From NCBI RefSeq assembly GCF_042681025.1, contig NZ_JBHUER010000003.1, positions 248,001 to 312,000 of the forward strand: a stretch of 64,000 nucleotides of DNA, read 5' to 3'. The notes below the pieces were generated by a model. The model did not search any database. It was given only the letters and a program-made list of their open reading frames with translations, and was not told the DNA's origin. Origin of the DNA: Methylopila henanensis (GTDB lineage Bacteria; Pseudomonadota; Alphaproteobacteria; Rhizobiales; Methylopilaceae). Shown here in pieces: positions 8,354 to 15,107 of this stretch. The number at the start of each line of letters is the position of its first letter. The first letter of the stretch is position 1. The position numbers were made by a program, and so were the translations under genes.

Positions 8354-8851
8354 AAAGGCCTTTCGAGCTCCATAAGGCTGCTTTGCAAACGGCGCGCTCC
8401 CTGAGTGTCTTTTTCCGTTCTTGGCGTCTCGGCCTTTCATGATCGGGATCTGATGAGATGGCAACGGACCGGACGTCGCGGTCCCGCGACCATTTGCCGG
8501 AGGCGTGAAGTCGCGGGCAGGCTCGCGCCGGTCAGGCTGGCCGCGCCGGAGTCCGGCCCGGCCGCCGACGTAGGATTGTTCTGCCACGGCAGAAAACTTA
8601 ATATCTGTAAGTGATAAAATCAGCGTATAACTATAGTATAAATGATGGAATTGGAATTATTATTCATGTATACGTGTTCTAATAAATATTAATCATCTAA
8701 ATAAATATCTTATATTATCTGACCGTCGCGCTCTCGCCGGCTAGCTCGGCCGGCCGGTTCGCGCCGTCGGGACGGTCGCTGCAGAACATGGCGAGCACCG
8801 CGCTTGGGCCTTCTCCACGCCGAGCGTGTGGCGGCTCCTCAGCCGTATTTT
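8354..8851. other. Intergenic stretch with AT-rich tract
   Basis: No gene is supported here. Positions about 8590-8715 are strikingly AT-rich (long runs of A and T, for example around 8630-8715) within otherwise GC-rich DNA. The tract lies behind the SGNH-like gene and before the SDR promoter. It may hold promoters for the SGNH-like gene or mark transferred DNA. No clear transposon ends are visible. Confidence 0.6.
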
Positions 8852-8915
8852 AAATAGCGATCGCTACAGTAAGCCTTGACAGGTCCCGCCGAGATAAATA
8901 CCGATCGGTACAGTA
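8852..8915. promoter_or_regulatory. Twin operator (TetR-like) at the SDR promoter
   Basis: Two near-identical 20-mers lie 44 bp apart: AAATAGCGATCGCTACAGTA at 8852-8871 and AAATACCGATCGGTACAGTA at 8896-8915. They differ at two positions, and these change together so that each core stays palindromic (AGCGATCGCT and TACCGATCGGTA). Compensated changes of this kind point to selection for protein binding. A TTGACA -35-like element sits between them at 8876-8881, so a bound repressor would cover the promoter. TetR-family sites often have this form; no TetR gene is adjacent. Confidence 0.65.
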
Positions 8916-8978
8916 CCGGTCGATATGAAATCTACCTTCCAGATCCGTCCGGCGCTCGCGCCGTCAAAGGAATTCCTC

Positions 8979-9722
8979 ATGTCTAACTCACTTGAAGGCA
9001 AGGTCGCGGTGGTCACCGGCGGCAGCACCGGCATCGGCCTCGGCATCGCCAAGCGCTTCGTGTCCGAGGGCGCGACCGTGGTGATCACCGGGCGTCGCCG
9101 GGCCGAACTCGACGCCGCGGTCGCGGAGATCGGCGAGAAGGCGTCGTCCGTGCAGGCCGACGTTTCCGTCCTCTCCGACCTCGACGCGCTCTACGCCGAG
9201 GTCTCCAAACGGCACGGCCGCATCGACGTGCTGGTCGCGAACGCCGGCGGAGGCAGCCTGGCGAAGCTCGGAGAGATCACTGAGGAGCACTTCGATCGGA
9301 CCTTCGCCATCAACGTGAAGGGCGTGCTTTTCACGGTGCAGAAGGCGCTGCCGTTGATGAAGCAGGGCGGCTCGATCATCGTGACCGGCTCCACCACCTC
9401 GATCATGGGAACCGAGGCGTTCAGCGTCTACAGCGGCACGAAGGCGGCGATCCGCAACTTCGTGCGCAGCTGGATCCTCGATCTCAAGGGCAGCGGGATC
9501 CGGGTCAATGTCCTAAGCCCCGGGCCGATCGACACGCCGGCGCTGCGCGGCGTCGCGGACCAGGCGCCCGGTCTGCTCGAGCATTTCTCCGCCGTGGTCC
9601 CGCTCGGGCGCATCGGCGATCCCGACGAGACCGGCAAGGTCGCCGTCTTCCTCGCCTCCGACGCCTCGAGCTTCGTGAACGGCGCGGAGCTGTTCGTCGA
9701 CGGCGGCCTGGCGCAGGTTTGA
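8979..9722 (+). CDS. Short-chain dehydrogenase/reductase (SDR)
   Basis: A 247-residue classical SDR. The start at 8979 (MSNSLEGKVAVVTGG) follows a good ribosome site (AAAGGAA); an ATG at 8925 would lie inside the operator region. The nucleotide-binding TGGSTGIG covers residues 13-20, NAG follows at 88-90, and the catalytic set is S138, Y151 and K155. The C-terminus carries FVNGAELFVDGGLAQV. The substrate is unknown. The basic residues after the second strand (GRRRAEL) favour NADPH over NADH. Twin palindromic operators upstream suggest repression relieved by a small-molecule ligand, a common arrangement for stress or detoxification SDRs. Confidence 0.88.
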   Translation: MSNSLEGKVAVVTGGSTGIGLGIAKRFVSEGATVVITGRRRAELDAAVAEIGEKASSVQADVSVLSDLDALYAEVSKRHGRIDVLVANAGGGSLAKLGEITEEHFDRTFAINVKGVLFTVQKALPLMKQGGSIIVTGSTTSIMGTEAFSVYSGTKAAIRNFVRSWILDLKGSGIRVNVLSPGPIDTPALRGVADQAPGLLEHFSAVVPLGRIGDPDETGKVAVFLASDASSFVNGAELFVDGGLAQV

Positions 9723-10125
9723 TTCTGACCGCCGGGGAGGGGTCTTCCTGTCTCCGGCGGCTGGCGCGGTAAATTACGTCACGACAGTGTAAATTCCAAT
9801 TAAACCACAATTTCGATAGATAATAATTGACAGGGCGTGTCGGCTGAGGACGATGGGCGCGTCTGGCGGGCGTAGACACGCCCGACAACGACTTCCTGCC
9901 CGCGACCCTCACGAGCGTCGCGGGCTCATTTCGATGCGGACAAGATCAATGGCCGTTCAGGGCGTTTTCATTCCGGATCGTCTTCGGCTCCGCAAGCGGC
10001 GCGGCTCGTGACGAGGCCGCCTGCTCTCGTGCGGACGATCGCCGCGGAACCGCCGCTCGCTTTCTCCATTCTCCGCAACCTCTCCAAGGCGCTCGCGTGA
10101 CCTCCGTTTTCGTATCGAGCCTCGC
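9723..10125. other. Intergenic region before the degenerate ATPase
   Basis: About 400 bp without a supported gene. A GC-rich imperfect hairpin at about 9729-9760 follows the SDR stop and could act as a weak terminator. An AT-rich patch at 9775-9835 contains GATAATAATTGAC (9819-9831), a plausible promoter or regulator site for the gene at 10126. Nothing else is clear. Confidence 0.4.
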
Positions 10126-12615
10126 ATGAGCGATCCTGCGAAGCTGCGCATTTCGCCTGGCGCGGGCGGGGTCTCCATCTGGAGCGAAGAGCTGTTCGGG
10201 GCGCCCGACGCTCACCGCCTTCGGGACTTCATCGCCAGGGCCTTCTCGGTCGAGGACGTCGCGAGGCTCGAAATCCGCAGCGCTGACGCCTATGGGCGCA
10301 TCGCTTACGCCCCGACCGCGGCGCCCGAAGGCGTGTGGCGGAAACTCGCCCAGGCCCTGCGTCGGTCGGCACATACGGACGATCCCGATCAGGCGCTCCG
10401 TAACGGCCGGGCCTCGCAGAAGACCTTAGAGGCCGTTGGCGCGGCTCATCTCTATCTCGGCCATCCGGCCCGACTGCCGATCCGCGTCAGCCGTGTCGGC
10501 GGGACGCTGTCGACCTGGCGGCTCCGTCCAGTGGGGAACGACGCGGTGCGGCTTTCGCATCCGGCGCTTCACCGCAGACGCGATCTCCGCCACCGCCTCG
10601 AGGAGCAGATCGCGGCGATCTTCGGCGTCGGCGAGGTGCGCGATCGTTCGTTCTCGTCCGACGTCGTGCTGCGCTTCGATCCCGGGATTCTGACGCTCGA
10701 GCGGCTGGCGCGCGAGCTCGAACGCGCCTGGCCGGCGCTGATCGAGGGCGAGGACGAGCCGCCTTCGGCGAAACGGCTGTTCACGGCGGGCTCTCTGCTG
10801 ACGCTCGCGGCCGTCGCGCAGTTCGCGGCGCCGGCCCTGCGTCCGGTCGCGGTCGGCGCTGTGGTGGTCTACGCCGCGCCAAACGTCGTGGCCGCCATCC
10901 GGCAGGCGCGCCATGGGCAGGTGGGCCTGCCGGCGCTCTATTCGTTCGGCCTCGGCCTCATGCTGCTGAGCGGCCTGCCGCTCACAGGCACGATCATGGC
11001 CTCGCTGATGCAGCTCTGGCCCTATCTCGCCCACCGCACGATCGTGAACCGGCAGCGCAGGCTGTTCGCCGCGCATCGCAAGCGTCCGACCTGGGCGCGG
11101 GTCGCGGGACGGACGGTCGAGATCGAAGTCCATGTCGACGATCTGAAGCCGGGCGACGAGGTCGTGGCGCGGGCCGGCGAGACGGCGCCCGTAGACGGCG
11201 TCGTAATCGCGGGCGCCGCCTCGGTCGCCGACGTGCTCGGCGGATGGGCCAGCCCGCTGCGGGACGTCGCGCCCGGCGACGCGCTTTATGCCGGCGCGCT
11301 GGTGCGGGACGGCGAGGTGACGATCCGCGTCGTACGGGCGGGCGACGCGACGGCGGCCGCGCATGTGGGCAAGATTCTGCCGCACGCGGCGTTCCGAAAC
11401 CTGCCGTCGCTGTTCGACGCGGAGCGCGTCGCGAACCGCAACGCCAAGCCGGCGCTGGCGCTCGCGACGCTGAACCTGCTCACCGTTCGCGCGCCGCGCT
11501 TCTCGCAGGCGGTCATCCGGCCGGACTACATCACGGCTCCGCGGCTGAGCGCGCAGCTGTCCGCGCTCTACGACCTCGCGAGCGGCCTTGAACGGGGCGT
11601 GCTGTTCCGCAAGCTCGCGGCGGTGGACGCGTTGGCGGACATCGATGTCGTGGTGTTCGACGACAGCGCGGGCCTCGACCGGCGCCGCCTGGCGGTCGAC
11701 CAGATCGCGGCGCCGTCCGGCTCCGCCGAGGACGCGCTCGCTTACGTGGCCACGGCGTTGGCGTCTGACCGGTCGGAGCGGGGTCTGGCTGTCGCGCGAT
11801 TGGCTGCCCGGAGAGCTTCGGCCAACGTGGAGGCCTACGGATTGCGCCGAAGCGCGGGCGCCATACGGTTTCGCGATGCGCTCGACCGCGAGGTCATTGT
11901 GGCGTCGCCCGCCTATGTGGAGCGCGCCGGCGTCCGGCTCCCCCCGAAGCTCGAGCGGCTGGCGGCTTTCTTCGAAGATCCCGACGGTAGGCCTGTCATT
12001 GCGTTGCGCGACGGCGCTCCGCTTGGCGTCGTAACCTTCCGCAGGCGGGGCGAGGCCGAGGCCGCGACGACGATAGCGGCGCTGAAACGACAGAATCCGA
12101 AGCTCCGTTTCGTCCACGTGTCAGGCCGGCGAACGGCGGCCGCGCGTGCGGCGGCCGACGCGGCCGGGATCGAGTTCGCGTTCGGCGGGCTCGACGCCCG
12201 CGGTAAGATCTCGGTCCTGAGGGGGCTCGGGCGGCGAACGATCTGGGTCGGCGACGGCGCCGCGCCTGAGGCGGTCGAGATCATGGCCGCCAGCGACGTC
12301 AGCGTCTCGGTGGCGGGCTTCGGAAAGGCGCCGACCGATGCGGCCGACGTGATCCTGCTGCGTGGAGAACTCGCGGGCCTGCCGTCGTTGAACGACCTCG
12401 CCGCTGCGCGCCGCGCGCGCATCCGGGGCGATTACCGCACGATCTACGCCGCGAACCTGCTTGGCGTCGCGGGCGCATTCCTGGCCAACTTCGGCAGCCT
12501 GCAGTCCGGACTGCTGTCGAACCTCGGATCGGGGCTGGTCTACGCGCGGCATGTGCGGCGGCTGAACCGCCTGATCGCCGCGATCGAGGCGCAGCGCGGA
12601 CGATTGGTCGGGTGA
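10126..12615 (+). CDS. Degenerate P1B-type ATPase paralogue (predicted pseudoenzyme)
   Basis: An 829-residue protein collinear with the intact ATPase at 15108-17714. Matching blocks include ELFGAPDAHRLRDFIARAF against RLFGDPRSATARDFFERAF, and LSTWRLRP...RRRDL against LSSWTTRH...RRRDV, followed by the same HMA-like domain (about residues 140-215). Every catalytic motif is lost. DKTGT becomes DDSAG (residues 512-516), the TGES site reads GGWA, the HP motif is gone, and GDGxND becomes GDGAAP (709-714). The membrane-4 motif lacks Cys. The frame is open and full length with normal codon use, so this looks like a maintained non-catalytic protein, not a decaying gene. Confidence 0.8.
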   Translation: MSDPAKLRISPGAGGVSIWSEELFGAPDAHRLRDFIARAFSVEDVARLEIRSADAYGRIAYAPTAAPEGVWRKLAQALRRSAHTDDPDQALRNGRASQKTLEAVGAAHLYLGHPARLPIRVSRVGGTLSTWRLRPVGNDAVRLSHPALHRRRDLRHRLEEQIAAIFGVGEVRDRSFSSDVVLRFDPGILTLERLARELERAWPALIEGEDEPPSAKRLFTAGSLLTLAAVAQFAAPALRPVAVGAVVVYAAPNVVAAIRQARHGQVGLPALYSFGLGLMLLSGLPLTGTIMASLMQLWPYLAHRTIVNRQRRLFAAHRKRPTWARVAGRTVEIEVHVDDLKPGDEVVARAGETAPVDGVVIAGAASVADVLGGWASPLRDVAPGDALYAGALVRDGEVTIRVVRAGDATAAAHVGKILPHAAFRNLPSLFDAERVANRNAKPALALATLNLLTVRAPRFSQAVIRPDYITAPRLSAQLSALYDLASGLERGVLFRKLAAVDALADIDVVVFDDSAGLDRRRLAVDQIAAPSGSAEDALAYVATALASDRSERGLAVARLAARRASANVEAYGLRRSAGAIRFRDALDREVIVASPAYVERAGVRLPPKLERLAAFFEDPDGRPVIALRDGAPLGVVTFRRRGEAEAATTIAALKRQNPKLRFVHVSGRRTAAARAAADAAGIEFAFGGLDARGKISVLRGLGRRTIWVGDGAAPEAVEIMAASDVSVSVAGFGKAPTDAADVILLRGELAGLPSLNDLAAARRARIRGDYRTIYAANLLGVAGAFLANFGSLQSGLLSNLGSGLVYARHVRRLNRLIAAIEAQRGRLVG

Positions 12616-12652
12616 GGACTACAGGCCGGAGCCCTCTGGCCGACCCGTTCCG

Positions 12653-12973
12653 TCAGGCGGCCGAGATGAACTCCGACTCCCGGAGCACCGTTTCGACCAG
12701 CGTGTGAAGCTCGGCCTTCCGCTTGGCTGTGAAGCCGACCTTCGCCCAGACCGGCGCGGTCGCGAAGACTTCGACCTTCCCGGCCGAGAACTCGACCTCG
12801 ATGTCAACCGGATCGATCAGGATGTGGAGTATGTCGGCGTCCTCCTCCCAGCCATACTCGAACGGCTTGGGAGACAGCCCGGCGTTCTTCTCGATGTTCG
12901 CTTCGAGCGCCTCGCGGCGCTCCTCGTTCAACGGCGTGTCGATGTCGAACTCGTAAATCTTCTGTCGCTTCAT
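12653..12973 (-). CDS. Small conserved protein, PHA_gran_rgn-like pattern
   Basis: A 106-residue soluble acidic protein beginning MKRQKIYEFDIDTPLNEERREALEANIEKNAG. An N-terminal helical part is followed by a strand-rich core (DADILHILIDPVDIEVEFSAGKVEVFATAPVWAKVGF) and a C-terminal helix. The pattern of an amphipathic helix, then sG.v.v....v.v.a...w.k, recalls the putative polyhydroxyalkanoate granule-associated family (PF09650), but the match is by eye only. Its ATG follows the ExoD stop by one base, so the two are co-translated. The function is not known. Confidence 0.6.
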   Translation of the reverse strand: MKRQKIYEFDIDTPLNEERREALEANIEKNAGLSPKPFEYGWEEDADILHILIDPVDIEVEFSAGKVEVFATAPVWAKVGFTAKRKAELHTLVETVLRESEFISAA

Positions 12974-12974
12974 C

Positions 12975-13889
12975 TCAGGCCGTCAGCAAGGATTTGGATC
13001 GGAGCGCCCCGGGCAGGGCGGGTTGGGTCGGGCGAACGGCGCGCCGCTTTGTCGTGCGCGGACGTTCGTCGGCGGAAGAGCGCTTCGCCGCCCGATCGTT
13101 GACCGCGTGCTCGCGCTCCTGACGTTCGGGCGCCCGGCGCTCGGGATCCCACCATAGAAGCATGTCCGCCCATTCGAAGCGCAGGATCGCGGCGAGGCGC
13201 GTCCAGCCGCGCTTTTCGCACATGCGCGCCAGCGCATTGGAGCCCGCCTTTCGGGCGAGCTTGCGCAGCCATTTCGCGACCTTCGACTTCAGGATCCTGC
13301 CGGTGAAGCCCGAGGTCGCGATCAGAGCCAGCGAGATCAGGCCCGCTACGACGCCGAGCAGGATCGCAAGTCCGTCCTGCTCGGCGAGACCGAGCGAGAT
13401 GACCGAGACCGACGCCGCATGCAGCGGGTCGAAACCGATCACCGGAAACGCGATCGCGACCCCGAGGATGAAAAGCAGCAGGCCGATGACGCGGCGCGCC
13501 AGAGGGCAACTCGCCCAGCGCAGGCGGGGTTTCGAGATCTTTTCGGCCGCTTCGATGACGGGGGCGAGCGCGTGGATGGCGACCGCGAGCGAACGACGCG
13601 GCACCCTGCGGCTCAGCACGGCTTTGGGAAGGCTTGTGGTTTTGCGCCCGGCGATCATTTGGCCCGCCAGAAGCCCGGTCGAAACGCCGTTAATCGGGGG
13701 CATGTCCGGAACGGGCACGATCGACGGCATTGAGAAGAAGACGAGCGAGGCTTCCGTTCTGTCCGCCCCGAGGCAGTCGAGGATCTGACCGACCGTAAAA
13801 ACGTCGACGCCGGGATTCGCGGTCAGGATGCCGCGCAACAGATCCGACGTGCGGGCCATCGCGTTCGGCCGGAGAACAGTATCGGCCAT
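12975..13889 (-). CDS. ExoD-family membrane protein
   Basis: A 304-residue protein with the ExoD family core: LVFFSMPSIVPVPDMPPINGVSTGLLAGQMIAGRK split by short loops, ALAPVIEAAEKISKPRL, then two or three membrane segments. ExoD is linked to exopolysaccharide synthesis and alkaline tolerance in Sinorhizobium. The start at 13889 (MADTVLRPNAM) was preferred to an ATG 17 codons upstream. The C-terminal 80 residues are unusually basic and are an extension beyond the usual ExoD length of about 200. It is divergent from the metal-ATPase operon and coupled to the small gene after it. Confidence 0.75.
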   Translation of the reverse strand: MADTVLRPNAMARTSDLLRGILTANPGVDVFTVGQILDCLGADRTEASLVFFSMPSIVPVPDMPPINGVSTGLLAGQMIAGRKTTSLPKAVLSRRVPRRSLAVAIHALAPVIEAAEKISKPRLRWASCPLARRVIGLLLFILGVAIAFPVIGFDPLHAASVSVISLGLAEQDGLAILLGVVAGLISLALIATSGFTGRILKSKVAKWLRKLARKAGSNALARMCEKRGWTRLAAILRFEWADMLLWWDPERRAPERQEREHAVNDRAAKRSSADERPRTTKRRAVRPTQPALPGALRSKSLLTA

Positions 13890-14140
13890 CACCGGCCCCT
13901 TGCTCGGCCGTCGGAGCCGTTGGGCCGCTGGTCTGACCATCTATCGACGCCTTGCATATCGACTCATTCGACTTGGCTTTTACGTCAGCGACGTCACAGT
14001 TTTCTGACGCTGCCTCGGCCCTGAGGTTCCAACCCGTTCCGGTCTGGCGCCGTCCTTGCTGCGACAGATCGACATGAACGCCTGCCGGCGCCGTCATCCG
14101 TTTGACAAAAACGATCGTCGCCGTTACGCGTCACCTTCAG

Positions 14141-14166
14141 TCTATAGAATTAATGGATTAAATAGA
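14141..14166. promoter_or_regulatory. AT-rich inverted repeat upstream of the metal locus
   Basis: A 26-bp imperfect inverted repeat in an AT-rich island. The outer arms are TCTAT and ATAGA, inner segments are ATTAAT and ATTAA, and 9 of 13 symmetric positions match. It lies 140 bp upstream of the first gene of the ATPase operon, with a TTGACA element at 14102-14107 just before it. AT-rich dyads of this size are typical for Fur-family regulators, but it matches no consensus that I can name with confidence. Confidence 0.35.
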
Positions 14167-14306
14167 CAAGATGGCTTCGGCGCTCGCTGCTCGATCCTTT
14201 GGATAAAGACCCGACCCGAACCGCCATCGGCGGGCTGAAATCCTTCAGGCCGTAGAGTTATGAAGACTTCCCGGACGCCCTCCTTCACGACGTAAAAGGA
14301 CCTGCC

Positions 14307-14714
14307 ATGGCCGCCGCCACCGCCGAAGCTTCTGACAGCAATCCCCTCTCCATCCTCGGCGACGCGCTCGAAGCGGCGGCCCAGTCGATCGGCGACGCAC
14401 GCGCCGACGCGAGCGAGCAGGCGAAGGTCGCGGCCCGAAAGGTGAAGTCCGGCGTGTCCGCCGGCGCCTATCACGCGGCTTACGGGCTCTCATTCGGCGT
14501 CGTCTTCGGCGCCGTGTTCCTGAAAGAGCTCCTGCCCGAGGACAACGCGCTTCGCCGCGGCTTCGAGGACGGGGCGGAGGCCGCCATCGACGCCGTCGCG
14601 AGCCGCCGCGTCGCCCGCGAGCCGGTCGAGGCTGAAGCCGCCGAGCCCGCAGCGGAGTCGGCCCCGAAGCCCAAGGCCCGCAAGGTCGTGATCAAGTCGC
14701 GCAAGGCCGGCTGA
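14307..14714 (+). CDS. Small Ala-rich membrane protein of the ATPase locus (copy 1)
   Basis: A 135-residue protein. Residues about 1-50 are Ala-rich and likely helical (LGDALEAAAQSIGDARADASEQAKVAARKV). A Gly- and Ala-rich hydrophobic helix follows (SAGAYHAAYGLSFGVVFGAVF), then a conserved FLKELLP-x2-NA-x-RRGFEDGA motif, and a basic tail ending in KARKVVIKSRKAG. A clear paralogue lies at 17766-18152 on the other side of the ATPase. The start follows AAAGGA at good distance. The layout recalls the small PacL-type partners of mycobacterial metal P-ATPases, but I cannot show homology by eye. It probably associates with the ATPase in a membrane. Confidence 0.75.
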   Translation: MAAATAEASDSNPLSILGDALEAAAQSIGDARADASEQAKVAARKVKSGVSAGAYHAAYGLSFGVVFGAVFLKELLPEDNALRRGFEDGAEAAIDAVASRRVAREPVEAEAAEPAAESAPKPKARKVVIKSRKAG

Positions 14715-14777
14715 TTACGTGCGATGCGGCCGGGTTCCGGCCCCGCCGCGTCCGCCATCCTTCAGGAACGGTCCGTC

Positions 14778-15104
14778 ATGTCGTCATCCCATGAAGCTTC
14801 GAAACGGCCGGCCGCGCCCGGCGCCGTGAAACGGCGGGCGCTGCCGCAGGGGCGGTCGCCGTCCTACGAGATAGACTTCCCCCGGCGTCCGAAGGGGGTT
14901 TCGATCATCGCGGCGCTGTTCGGTTCGTTGCGCGAGGCCTGGTCGCGCGGCGGCGAGGCGGTCGCCGACGCCTACGCGTCCAGCGCGCGGGTCGTGCTCG
15001 ACCACAAGGAAGCGCTTGAAGATCTTGCCGCCGAACGACGACACGGGCCGCGCCCGGAAGCGTCCACGAAGAACCGCGCCGCCAAACTCGAATCCGGAAG
15101 CTGA
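14778..15104 (+). CDS. Small basic protein with RSPSYEIDFPRRPKG motif
   Basis: A 108-residue protein. The start at 14778 follows AGGAA and gives MSSSHEASKRPAAPG; an ATG at 14724 is less likely. The N-terminal 45 residues are disordered, basic and Pro-rich, and contain RSPSYEIDFPRRPKG at about residues 26-40. A helical region follows (SIIAALFGSLREAWSRGGEAVADAY), then a basic tail. From memory, proteins of ferrosome (Fez) loci share an N-terminal Arg/Pro-rich motif of similar look, but I could not verify this. The gene lies 63 bp after the small membrane protein gene and 3 bp before the ATPase, so it belongs to that operon. Confidence 0.65.
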   Translation: MSSSHEASKRPAAPGAVKRRALPQGRSPSYEIDFPRRPKGVSIIAALFGSLREAWSRGGEAVADAYASSARVVLDHKEALEDLAAERRHGPRPEASTKNRAAKLESGS

Positions 15105-15107
15105 TCC

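Noticed and set aside
10126..12615. Pseudogene call for the degenerate ATPase
   Set aside because: The frame is full length without stops or shifts and aligns end to end with its paralogue. Motif loss with frame conservation points to a maintained pseudoenzyme.
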